Positions 12,640 through 24,299 of a stretch of DNA of 64,000 bases are shown piece after piece. A program made the position numbers and the translations under genes. Below the pieces are notes generated by a model. It was not told where the DNA came from, did not search any database, and saw only the letters and a program-made list of their open reading frames with translations. Positions within the stretch are counted from its first letter, which is position 1, and every line of letters starts with the position of its first letter. Source of the DNA: Sordaria brevicollis (lineage: Eukaryota; Ascomycota; Sordariomycetes; Sordariales; Sordariaceae); assembly GCA_033439795.1 (NCBI GenBank), contig JAUTDP010000011.1, positions 1,488,001-1,552,000 of the forward strand, written 5' to 3'.

Positions 12640-15037
12640 AAGAGGGAATTTAATATTCTTAAGGTAGTTAATTTTCCGCCTTATTATTAGCTAGTTTATC
12701 GTCCTCTTTATTTTTGCGGCTATAGTAATCGACGAATTCGTTAATATAATTAAGGTTTTTATTACGGTGGTTAAAATAATTATAAAAACGATATTTAATT
12801 TCTTTATATATAAAATATTTATTTTCTTCGAATAATTTACGGGCTTTTTTACGAATTATATCGGGGGCGCAACGGGAATTACTTCGGTTACCGTTATTAG
12901 TATTAATACTATTATTAATAATATTATTAAAATTCTTGTTAGAATTATTAAAACCTTTAATTTTACTAAATAAATTCGTAGAAGAAAAGGTATTTTTATC
13001 CTTATCCTTATTATCTTTCTTAACTTTATTATTACGGAAAATACGTTAATTAGTTTCGACCGTTTTTTTAATTATTAAGGCGTATTAATTAAAAATAATA
13101 TTTTCCTATCTATATCCTTAAAAGAGGGCGTTTTAAATAGGGCCCGGGAATTTTTAATTGAATTCCTATTTTTATAAATTAAGAGGACGACTATATTTTC
13201 CTACTAAATGTACGAATTTATTACGGAATTTTTAGAAGTCCCCGCTTATTTCGAACTTTAAATCGTTAAATTCGTAGATAGCCTTTTCTTTTCGATTATA
13301 ATTATAATATTCGGTATATAAATAGACAAGTAATTTATTAAAAATTTTAATATTATAAAGATTATTAACGAAGTAGGGTTTAAGATTTTAAGTAATTTTA
13401 TTAGCGGTACGATTTTCGATATATATTTTTTTAATTTTATTATTGGAAAAATAATCGGTATTTAATTTGAATTTATTAAAGATATAGCGGTATTAAACGT
13501 TAAAGGTAATAGTATTTTTATCTTTCTCGTTGTAAAAATAGGGCGGATCTTTCTTTTTAACTAATAGGCGTCCCCGGCTAGCGGTAGAGAAGTCGGTAGT
13601 AGGTATTTCCTTATAATGCCCTTTATTATCGCTATCTTTATTATAATCGGCGCGGTTATAGCGTTCGAAATTCTCGGGGGTTAAGAAAGCGACCTTCTTC
13701 TTACGAAGATTAGTATTTTCCTTATAGAGGTTAATATTTTCTTTAATTAAAATAGTAATTATAGTATATAAATCGGCGATATTACCGTCCCGGGTAATTA
13801 TTATTCCTCTTAATTCTTCGATTTAAACTTTTATAATTATTAAATTATCGTTAATTTTGGCGAATTCTTTTTCCTTTTTAATTAAATCGCAACGGGTTTC
13901 GTTCTATTTAGCGAAGAAGTGGAGGTAGGACAGGTAGCCCTTAATTAAAGAATTATTTTTTTATTTGTAAAGAGTATTTTATTTATCGGTATAGTCGTTA
14001 TTAAATAGAATATTATTTTAAATTTTTTTATCGTCGGATAGGTTATCGTTTTAACCGTTATTAAATAGGGTATTATTTTAAATTCCTTTATTGGAGTAAT
14101 TAATAATTTAGCGTAATACAGTAAATTAGGTTTAGAATTTACAATTCTTTTCGTATAATATAGCGTTTTTATAACGTAAAGTCTCATAATCGTCCGGTTC
14201 GAAGTCGGGATTTTTATTTCCGCGGGCTTCTAATAATTAGCGTATTAAGAATATATTCTTACTTTATTCCTTACGTAAATCTTTATAGAAGCGTTTATTA
14301 TTTATTTCGGCGCTTTTTTAATATTTTAATAGGTTGGCGGCGTATTTATATATTTATTTTAGGTTAATATTTAAATTAATAACGATAATTTAATATTTTC
14401 GTTATTAGGAAAGGATAGCCTTAATTAAAATAGCCCGCAATTTAATTTCTTCGAAAATAGTACGTACGCCTTTTAAATCCTCAATAATAAATTTAAAAGT
14501 ATTAAAGTTTATTAATAAAATATTACCGTTATTTTATTCCTAATAATTTTAATCCATAGTTATTAAAATTTTAAAGGCGAAGGTTGGATAACTTTTATTA
14601 TATTAGGTTTAATATTTCGTAATTGCGTTAATTTTCGTATATAAGAAGCCGAGTAAATCCTCCGTATTGAACGTATAATGAACGTTAGCGAATTTACTAG
14701 TAATTTCCTAATTAAAAAATATAATAGCTTTATTTATATTTTCCGGAATATTATAATCCTTTAGATTAAATTTATCGATATTGCGTAATTAGGTATTTTA
14801 TTTCTCTTTAAAGGTGCCGATTATAATATCGTTAAGCGAACAACGCCTAAAAGTATTATTTTATTAAATAATTATATTAGGAATAATAGGCATATTTATA
14901 ATATCGAACTTAATTTATTTGACCGCGAATTTATCGGATATATTCTTTTTTTAAATTTCGTTTATTTAAGCGTTTTCGGTAGTAAATAATTTAGCGGTTT
15001 TAGCCGTAATAGCCTTTTCGTCGGGGGTATACGCCAT
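12640..15037 (-). pseudogene. Gypsy C gag
   Basis: Capsid-type polyprotein relic upstream of pol. A plausible start, MAYTPDEKAITA, is readable on the minus strand from 15037, about 100 bases inside the 5' LTR. That position and the clean following residues make it the preferred start. The rest is Asn- and Lys-rich from RIP. I cannot locate a zinc knuckle with confidence, so the identity rests on position between the 5' LTR and the protease. A stop-free stretch at 13945-14187 is a by-product of this frame's composition. Confidence 0.65.
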
Positions 15038-15137
15038 TATAATTAATTACGAAGGTATATATTATAATTACTTTAATCGGTAAATAAATTTAGGATATTT
15101 GGATACCTCCTTAATATATTAAGAATAATTTTATAAT

Positions 15138-15390
15138 TATTACGAATAACGTAATTACGAGAAATAAATTTAATACGTTGAATTTAGGTCTATTGTAAAA
15201 TTATAAAATGAAGAAGAAAAGAAGAAACGAGTAAAGGATGCGCCCCGCGCCAGGGTTTTATGCTTGGGCGTGGGCGACCTACGAAGGCGGCACGCAGTTA
15301 CGTGCGCTGGTGCGGTTAACCTTTGTTAGGTGACCGCCCGAGCGACAACCGGTCCGCCGGACAGGGACCTTGTCCGCCAGCGCCGTGACA
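15138..15390 (-). repeat. LTR of Gypsy C (5' LTR of a minus-strand element)
   Basis: Partner of 8149-8401. It starts TATTACG (RIP-altered TGTTACG) and ends CGTGACA. It keeps more CpA and TpG in its right half than the other LTR. The GC-rich inverted repeat appears at 15358-15376, with one mismatch. Confidence 0.95.
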
Positions 15391-15395
15391 ATACT
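15391..15395 (+). repeat. target site duplication (ATACT), right of Gypsy C
   Basis: Exact copy of 8144-8148, followed directly by the continuing B1 transposase frame. Confidence 0.93.
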
Positions 15396-17190
15396 AGCCC
15401 TATTTTATTTTGGAGACCCCAAGTCTTTATTTCAAACTTTCCTAAATTCCGATACGGCCGCTAATCTTTATAAAGGAATAGTATACTTCGTTAAGAACCC
15501 AATAGAATTATACTATTCAAATTATTAATTATTATTAATTAAAATTACTTTTAGCGAATATATATACTTTCTAAATAATTTTAATAATAATAATAAGGTT
15601 ATTTTCCCGTTAAATTTTATTTACTTTTATTACTATAGGGATTATACTACTCGTAACGTTACCGATATTGACAATTATAACTTAGATAATAATAATAATA
15701 ATATTAATAACGACGAGTATAATAATGTACGAACTTCTTATTTTTACCGCCTTACTAATAACCACTTAGATTTCCGTTTATATATCGGCCGTATTAAAAT
15801 AATTGGTAAAAACTATATTAACCGGTTCAAAGAAGCCGAAGGAGAGATTACGCTTATAATTAACGAATATATCCCTATCGACGAAATCGAATTTAAATAC
15901 CCTAATTTTAATCTATTCTACTAATTTAATTATAGTATAAAATTTAAAAAGTACGAATTGGTTATACGGTTAGATAAAGAGGAATAAATCCTTTAAGAAT
16001 AAATTAATTAATTTATTCCCGTTAATATTAATTATTTTAATAGAAATAATTTAAATAACCCCAGTTTAATAATTGACCTAAAACCTAGAGGTCGTGGTCG
16101 TACAGCTCGTAAGCCTCGAGTTCGAAAAACCTTTTAAAAATATTCAATTGAATTAAATATTGAGTATTAGAGAAGGGCCTTCTTAATTCGTTATATACTT
16201 AAGAATTTCGAAGATAATAGTAGCGAATTTAATATATTCTTTATTAACGAAAATATATCGAATGCCGTATATAAGAAAATCTACCCTCTTATATATACTT
16301 TATTACCCCGTACCGAATTCGAAATTAAAATATATAGAAGGGAGTATTTCGAAGAGTAGTAGGATAAAATATATATACGATATGGCAATGATATTTTGAA
16401 TTGCCCAGTTTTTACTTTTATTAACGGCTTTAATATATATTATAATATATATAGATTTATTATGGGTGTATATTAATTACTAGCGGGCTTATCTTTTAAT
16501 ACCCGTGCTAGAGATATTAATATTTTTCCTATTATATTTAGGCCATATACTTTTAATTTTAAGGATATCGTTAAGGCCCTTAAATATATAATGCCGTTGG
16601 ATAGAGGTATTGTTATAGAATTCTAGGGAAGGCTAACCTTAATATTAATATTTATATTCTATTATATTAGCGATATACTTTAGTAAAATTAGAATGCCGG
16701 TATTATTAGTATAATAGGGTATAAATTTTGTCGATTCTATCTTATTAACTTAAATTATATAATTAATAAAAAGGATATTCTTACCGATAGCGTTGAAATA
16801 AACCGGTATTATTATTAATATATATAAATGAGATACGAGGTTGATATTAACCTTTGGCGTAAAGGAGATAAGGCCGTATACTGCACTTAATGGGGTATTA
16901 GTTAATATCGATTAACATTATTCGATTTAACGCCTATATTTAATATTATTTTAATACGACCACTTGACTTAATATATTTAGAATATAAAGGTAAATATCG
17001 TTTTATTTTTTTCGTTTTTTTTTTTCCTTTTTGCGAATTCTAATTATGATTTTAGGTATTATTGTTATAATATACGAAATATTATTAGACGTGTTTTTAA
17101 CCCCTAGATCGAAAATCGAGTATAATCGTATACTTTATAATTAGCTATTTCCGCTTAATTGTAGTGCCTTACCTTTACCTTTATTATATA
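15396..17190 (+). pseudogene. CMC/tnp2-like transposase of B1, central and C-terminal part
   Basis: Continuation of the transposase cut by Gypsy C. The frame is unusually legible. After an Asn/Tyr-rich section (15490-15930) comes a basic AT-hook-like KPRGRGRTARKPRVRK stretch at about 16080-16125. Then follows the conserved core at about 16370-16960: a region resembling LLAGLSFNTRARDINIFP near 16475, MPLDRGIVIEF near 16590, a YISD element near 16670 (probably ancestral YIGD), and a CRFC-type pair (now FCRFY) at 16726-16740. In tnp2/CMC transposases a GD element precedes a C-x-x-C in this way, so I place it in that superfamily, possibly near Plavaka; this comes from memory and is not a search result. 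The 3' end is uncertain because the frame fades after about 16995, perhaps at an intron. Confidence 0.6.
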
Positions 17191-17232
17191 TTAAAAGTTA
17201 TAACTTTATATAATATATATAATAATTAATTA

Positions 17233-17247
17233 TTATATTTACCCTTT
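17233..17247 (+). repeat. 15-bp target site duplication, left of LINE D
   Basis: TTATATTTACCCTTT matches 24214-24228 exactly. A duplication of about 15 bp with no terminal repeats is typical of LINE target-primed insertion. Joining B1 across it restores collinearity with B3 near 53130. Confidence 0.85.
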
Positions 17248-17289
17248 AAACTACTTTAGAACCGGAAACGCCGATTTCTAATCGAGGAG

Positions 17290-18880
17290 CGCTCTAAAAC
17301 GAAAACCGATAACGGGAATCGATTTAGGAGGGTCTTTTATATCCTTTATAATATCCCGCAACGAATATAGCAACGACGATATATCGTTATTATTAATAGC
17401 GATTAATAACGGTAATCGTAAATTCGAAAATAACGTTTATAACCCGCTCGCAGGATTTTTAATTTACAACGACCTTAACGCAGCGCGCGCCGCGAAGATT
17501 TCGGAAAAAACGTAGGAGGACGACGAAATTATAAAAAAATTTATTACTAAAATAAATAAATCTTCGGATTATAACGCCGTTTCGCTCGAAGACCGTAATT
17601 AAATTCGTAAATTATTTAACGAATATACGAAAATCTTTACGAAGAAAAGTAAAGTAATGCGCCCCAAAATTAATAAAGTTAATAACGATTAAATTATTAT
17701 TAGGAAAGATTTCGACAATTTAAAGAAAACGATCCTATAAGAATTATAAAAAAACGTTAAAGAAGCGCCGAAAATATAGGCCGGAATTATAAAGGATATT
17801 CTTTTTAAAATTAAATCTATCCTTTAATATATTATAATTATTACCCCCCCCCCGAAAATACTCTTTATTAATTATAACCGTACCCTCTTTATCCGAAATA
17901 TTATAATTAATATTTAATATTCGAAATAGATGAATAAAGAAATTAAAATTTAAATCGAGAAAATATTTCGCAATTTAAAAATTAATACCTTTAATATTAT
18001 ATAAACCGTTACGAAATTATTTATAATTAAAAATTATAGAATTATATTTAATAACGCTATATACGAATAATATTAATAATATTAAATTTAAATTAAGAAA
18101 ATTTTTAGCGAAAAAGCGTTCGTATTTTTAAATATTATTACATTAATTATTAAAAGGTTCCCCTAAATAAATATCGCCGAATTTATAAAAATAAAAGATA
18201 TTATTTATAAAATATAATAAGCGAACCCGACCGCTTTTATTATTAAAATACGCCCGTAGAAGAAGAAAATTAATAAGGATAAAGGACTCTTTATAATAGA
18301 AATTATAATTATAAAAGTAACCGAAATTCTCCGTAAAGGATTCCTCCTCTAAGAGGGCGGCGTATATATTTACGAACCGTTTACTTCTTTAATTAATATT
18401 TAATAGTATTTTATTCATTAAGGCGTAAAATATTTAAGGAAGTTCTATTATAACGTTAACGTTTATAAACGCTATAATAAGGATAAATATAATAAAGACT
18501 ACTTTAGAAAAATAAATTACTTATTTAACGAAAATAAATTGCTAATCTTTTATACTCTATATAGAAAGTATAAATATTACGCCTTTAAAAAGAAAATATA
18601 CCCTATTTTTAAAAAAATTATCGCGAAAGTTATTATAAAGTACGCCGAAAAGCTATATTTATTTATATATTAAAAAGATTTTAAAAGAAATATTATATTA
18701 GAGCTAACGGCGGTAAAGGACGATAGGGATATCGATTTCCTTAACGCCCCCCCTACCGTCCGTATTATTATTATTCGTAAAAGGGAGTTTAAAAGCGGAA
18801 ATAAAAGCTATATTTATAAACGGATTAGCGGGCCTTCTATTAAATTAAAATTAGCGGTTAAAGGCCTAATAAATACGTTT
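17290..18880 (+). pseudogene. LINE D ORF1 (gag-like, zinc knuckle)
   Basis: RIP-degraded nucleic-acid-binding protein of the LINE. The frame is Lys- and Glu-rich, with a coiled-coil look at 17640-17800. Near 18440-18560 a CYNCNVYKRYNKD-like string is the remnant of a CCHC zinc knuckle with some Cys and His positions lost. A basic segment follows near 18770-18860. The start codon is not identifiable. Confidence 0.65.
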
Positions 18881-18899
18881 ACGAATTTTTAAGGCTTGG

Positions 18900-21800
18900 G
18901 TATTTAGAATAGTGTTAATTTAATCGCTATTATTAGACCGGTTATTTAAAAGGAAAAAATTCCTACTCTTATTCTATCCGTAGGGTTAAAAAATATTCCC
19001 TTATAAAATAATTAATAATCTAATTAAAAATATTTTATTAGAATGTAGGGAAATCGTACGAGAGAGGGAAATTATTATTCGAATAAGAGGAGATTTATAA
19101 TATCGTAGCGATTTAAAAACCGGGTAGGAATTTAAATAAAGATATTTATTATTTATAAAGTAATAAATATATTGAAGTAAATTATTTAAAAAAGGGGAGG
19201 GTAATTATTTATATAAATAAGAAATAGAATTTTAAGGACCTAAATTTCCGCGTCGGAAGAAATTGGGCCTTTATAATATTTAAGAATTTAAAGGAATTAT
19301 TAACCGTTTATTCAATTTATTCCCCTATTAAAACGTATAGAATACCGGAATATAAATAGGGGTTTCCCCTCCTTAAATTCTTCGAAGAAAAACCCCTAGT
19401 AAAATATTAAATTATAGCCGTCGGGGATTTTAATTTCTATTATCCTAATTAAAATTTAAAAAATAGGATTAGCCTAAGAACCGAAAAATTCTTTATATAA
19501 GTACGATAGTAATGTATACGGTTTATTATTCCTAAAGGGGAGCCGACTTATATAAATAATATAATATAAGAAGAAAGAAATAAAATAATCGATTACGTAT
19601 AAATAATATTAAAAATCGAAATTAAATATTAAGGGGCGTAACGGTATAAATAAATTAATTCGGATTATTATCCTTAAAAAATCTAAATTTATATTAGAAG
19701 AAAGGTTAAAAAAGCGGAAATAGAAGAAAATTATAATTAGAATTTAATAAATACAAAAAAAGTATAAGAAACGGCGTTATAACGGATTTCGGTCCCAACG
19801 AAGATTAATACGAAGGAGGAATTAGAGTTTATATTCGATAAATTCGATAGAGAATTTATAAATATAGTAGAAGAATTCGTTTTATATTGAAAAAAAAATC
19901 GAAGGAGAAGAGCGAAGTAATAAATATTAAAATATAAAATAGCAACGAAAAATACGAGGTAGAAATAATAAAAATAATATAGGGAAAGGATATCTTCGAA
20001 TTAAGTAAAATTTATAAAAATATTAATAAAGAAAAGAAAAATTAACGCGAAAATTTAATAAGCGATATAGCGAAAAGGCGTCGAAAAAGCGTCGAAGAAT
20101 TTAAATAAATTTTAAACCTTCGAAAGATAAATTTATATTTAAAGTTATTTATTAATAAACCCGCCCAAATTCCTAATTTTTAAATAATATAAAGAAGTAA
20201 AAGAAATTGAAGATTATAACAATAAGGCGAGTATTTTCGCCGAATATTTCTTCCCGAAGGTAAATATCTTTACGGATTATTTATTTAATTAAACCCTTTT
20301 ATTAAATATTAATAATTCGTTATTTATTAACGAATTAATTACCGAAGAGGATATTTAAAAAGTTTTATTTCGGATAGTTTCGAATAAAGTATTAAGTATC
20401 GATTAGTATTCGAATAAATTTTTAAAGATTTATAAAGAATTATTCTAAAAAGTTATAACCGTTTTCGTAATTACGAGTTTTCGCTTTGGGTATTTTTTAT
20501 AGCGGTTTAAAAATATAAAAGTAATCGTTTTTAAAAAATTAGGAAAAATTACCGTATAATAAAAATTAACCGGCGTATAGAGGCTAATTTTATTATTAAA
20601 TAACGTTAAGAAAATTTTCGAAATATTCGTTACTAAAAAATTTATTTAAACCGTAGAAGAATTTAACCTTTTATTAAAAGGTTAAATAAGCAATCGGGTA
20701 AATTATTCGACCGAATTTACTATCCGTATTGTTATAAATATTATATATATAATTTAAAAACTTAAAGCCGTTACGTTATTAATATTCCTTAATTTTAAAA
20801 GCGTATTCGATAAAATTAATTATAAATAATTATTATATATTTTATAAGAAATGCGGCTTTTATAATAAATTTTCGAATAGGTAGCGAATTTCGTTAACGG
20901 ATAAAGAAGTTCCCTTTTCTTCGATAACGAAATATCTGCTCCCTATATTATAAAAATTGGAATATTTTAGGGCTCCCCCCTCTCCTTAATTCTTTTTATC
21001 CTTTTTATTACCCTATTATATTATAAATTAATTATAATTAAAAATATAATTATAATTAACTTCGCCGACGATATTAATATCGTCGTTATAGCGAAGATTA
21101 TTAAAAAGAATTATAAAATATTTTAAGCGGTATAAGAAATTTGCTCCGAATAGGTAAGGGAGAGAAATATAGAATTTAAAGCAAATAAAACGGAATTAAT
21201 ATATTTTATACGGACGAAGGTACTAAGAACGGAAATTCTTTAATTTAAAGATATTATATTTCGATTAACGGAATTAATAAAATTCCTAAGCGTTTAATTA
21301 AATTATAAATTCAATTATCGAATTTATACGGAAATTATTAAAAAGAAAATAAAAATTTAAATAAATACGCTAACCCGGTTAATTATAAAGATTTAGGGTT
21401 ATTCCTTTATTCGTACGAAGGAGATTTATATTAAATATATTCGAAGTGTAATTATATATAGAGCCTTAACCTTTTATTAATTAATAAAAATATATAATAA
21501 ACCCCGAAAAATAATAATCGGATTAATTAAATATTAAATTAAATATTTAAAAATCGTTATTAAAGCGTATAAAGTTACGTTAATACGGAATTTTAAAATA
21601 GAAATTTTTTACCCGCTATTCAACTTCTATTTTAATAAATAAATAAAAGTTTTCGAAAAAAAATTCACCCGTATAAATTAAGTTAAATTCATCCGAAGAA
21701 TAATAGCCTAAATAATTAATTATATTTAAATAAAACGAATAAGAAATCGACTATTTATTAATAGACCGGAAAGCGGTACCGTTAAAGTTAAATAAGCGGA

Positions 21801-22480
21801 AGAATAAATACCGACGGAGAATTTTATAATAATTATAACGGAACCGCCCCCGGTAACGGGTATACCCGTTTAACCGTTATAATTACTAGAACTTTTAACC
21901 CTCGATTAAAAAATATAATTAAAGGACGTTATAAAAAGAGAGTAAATATTATATTATAATTATTAATTAATAATAATAATAATTAAATTAAATTAATAGT
22001 ATAAATTTATAATTATTAACTTCGACCCGAAATTTAATAATATTATAATAAAACGGTATATAATCGGTTAAAAAAAGAAGAAGCGGAAGAGAACCTAATT
22101 TTTAAAGGATAATAAGAATTATTATCTATTAATAAAAGCGAAAAATTCCCTCTTCGTCTAAACGAGAACGGAAATAATCGGCCTTAAGGCCTTCCTTTTT
22201 TAAAGGAGAATCCTCGATATCGATACCCCTATTTATTTATATAAATTAAAATAGGAAACGTTTTATTATATTACGTTTAAATATCTTTAAATAATAAATA
22301 TATAATTCGTAATGACCAATTAGCCGTAAACGTAAGAATAATTCCAAATTTACTTAAATAATAGAATTAAAGCCGAAAGAATCTTATTATAAGTACTTCG
22401 ATTAGGACGATTAAATAAATACCGCCTAATAATCGAATTAAAAGAGGAGTAGCGAGACGAATTCGCCCGCTATTTTTAAT
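18900..22480 (+). pseudogene. LINE D ORF2 (endonuclease, reverse transcriptase, RNase H-like end)
   Basis: Polyprotein for target-primed reverse transcription. The exonuclease-endonuclease-phosphatase domain spans about 19000-19700; its conserved GDFN box is intact at 19423-19434, and an IDYV-like segment follows near 19590. The RT spans about 20200-21400. The GSPLS box is near 20970-20985, and the catalytic FADD is intact at 21061-21072. An RNase H-like segment probably lies at 21850-22350, but its acidic residues are not clear. Stops are TAA and TAG of RIP type. The 5' 1.1 kb aligns in reverse with 27370-28880. Confidence 0.8.
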
Positions 22481-24213
22481 TTTCTTTCTTTCCTTTTCTT
22501 TTATTTTTATTTATTAATACGCTAAAACGAAGACGAAGGAGGATTTCTATTTAATTAAGAATTTATCGGGCTACGAAAGTAATAACTTATTTAATTATTA
22601 CTTTTTTTTATAATTAATTAAAGCTTTTAATATTTTATTATTATTGGCGAATAAACGGTTCTATTCGTCGAATTAACGAATATATTAATGTATAATATTA
22701 ATTACAAATTAATATTAAATAAATTAATTATTATTAATAGGAATAGGACTGGTAGGACGAATAGCCGGCGAATTAATTTTTATCGGGGAATTACTATAGG
22801 AAGGTATACGAATACCGTTATTATTCGGAGGAATTTTACCGCTACCGCTATAAAATAAATTACTACTATTATTACGGGGTAAATTATTATTATTATTATA
22901 AGGGATATTACTTAAAGGAATACGATTGCTAATTAAATTATCCTTATCGGAAAGGAGGAATTCGCAATAGCCTTTTTAGAAGTAATTATTAATTAATTAT
23001 TTTCTATAGCGAATAAATTATTTAAAGGTATTAGTAAAATTATCGTTAATAAAGCGAAGGCGAATCGCGCCGGTAAATTCCTTAATAATAATACGGAGGT
23101 AAATAAAATAATCGCGGAATTCGCTATTAATTAAGTCTTTATTAACGACCTTCTTTTAAAAAGTATTATAAAAATTATAAAAACCGCGAAAAGTATCGAT
23201 TATATAATACGAAACCGTTAAAATATATTAAATAATTTAATTAAATTTATTTAAAAACGAATTAAAATAAAAAACGTTAACGATATAAAAAATAATAATT
23301 TATTCGGGTAATTAGGGATATAATAAATTAATTCAACGACGGCTTCTATATAAATATTATAATTTAAGATAGTTAGGAAGGCGAAAAGGGTTTTAATTAA
23401 TTAAAGGGTATAAATAAAATATAGGGGAGTATAAATATAGTTTCGGAGAAATTAACGTAAAGATAAAATATAATAAAAGGAGGATTTACCTTTTTTCTAA
23501 TATATAAAAGAATTTATTATTAATAAAGCGTTTAATAATATATTTGAAATTAATTTTAATACCGGTATTAATTATATTAAATATAAAAATCGGTAAAAAA
23601 AGACGAAAGGGAGACGAATTCTCACCCTTATTCTTATTAAAAGTTTTTATTATTTTATAGAGTATTTTAACGTATTTTTAACGGATAATAATTATTTCGA
23701 ATCGATTATTATTATTAAAAGAAAGAAAAATTTAAAAAAATTTAGGGGATAAGGGGTTTTCATATTTAAGGGAAGGAAATCTTTACGTTAATATAAATTA
23801 TAATAGAAATATAACCGTAATAAGGGGAGGAAAAAGATAGAAAAAATAAAAGAAAATTTAATAATTAGGAAATTTAATAACGGTTAAAAAGGTAAATAAG
23901 CGGGGGAATAGAAAGCGGAAAGCGGTAGTAAATAAAAGATAGGATAGCGGATTAGGAAAACGGAACGGTCTAATATTTTAACGCAACGGTAAATAAAAAG
24001 GATAAGACGGATATTAATCGCGTTAGCGGTAGGTATGTACTGTAATCGTAGAACGCCGAAGAAGCGGCGCGGATAGGTCCGCGCCTAGAAATATAGCCGG
24101 GGTTTTTATCCGGGGCGCTTAACGCTTACGGTTTCATCCTACGGAGAATCGGAGATAGACCCCATACTATATTGGCGCTATAGATTTAGCTAGGGAATAA
24201 GAATCTTACTTAC
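22481..24213. other. 3' region of LINE D with a minus-strand coding-like stretch
   Basis: 1.7 kb between the last plus-strand LINE coding and the right duplication, too long for an ordinary 3' tail. On the minus strand, 23500-22690 reads as a fairly continuous frame with TAA/TAG at Gln positions. It includes DTFRGFYNFYNTF-like text near 23200 and an Asn/Pro/Ser-rich C terminus near 22740-22900. I do not recognise it. It could be a separate gag-like ORF of another element or chance. The last 200 bases (24020-24210) are GC-richer and less mutated. Confidence 0.4.
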
Positions 24214-24228
24214 TTATATTTACCCTTT
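24214..24228 (+). repeat. 15-bp target site duplication, right of LINE D
   Basis: Copy of 17233-17247. B1 sequence resumes immediately after it. Confidence 0.85.
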
Positions 24229-24299
24229 TAGAGGTTTAATTATATAAAGAATATATCGATTAATATATATAGAAGGTATAGAAGGATATTTATTAATTA

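Larger units (their letters stand above)
8149..15390 (-). mobile_element. complete Ty3/Gypsy chromovirus C
   Basis: A structurally complete 7.24-kb LTR retrotransposon read on the minus strand. It is bounded by two 253-bp LTRs (8149-8401 and 15138-15390) and a perfect 5-bp duplication. From right to left it carries gag, protease, RT, RNase H, integrase and a chromodomain, then a polypurine tract beside the left LTR. It interrupts the B1 transposase. The coding part is strongly RIP-mutated, while the LTRs keep GC-rich blocks. The primer-binding site next to the right LTR is too degraded to name the tRNA. Confidence 0.95.
17248..24213 (+). mobile_element. Tad1-type LINE D
   Basis: A near-complete 7-kb non-LTR retrotransposon on the plus strand between 15-bp duplications. 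It has an ORF1 with a degraded zinc knuckle, an ORF2 with an apurinic endonuclease, a reverse transcriptase and probably an RNase H, and a long 3' region. The architecture matches the Tad1 clade common in ascomycetes; clade placement is by architecture only. It interrupts B1 between the transposase and the second ORF. A truncated inverted relative lies at 27370-29644. Confidence 0.85.

Noticed and set aside
24020..24210. Possible tRNA or structured RNA in the GC-richer end of LINE D
   Set aside because: I could not fold a cloverleaf or find A and B boxes at proper spacing. The GC content is better explained by weak RIP at the element end.
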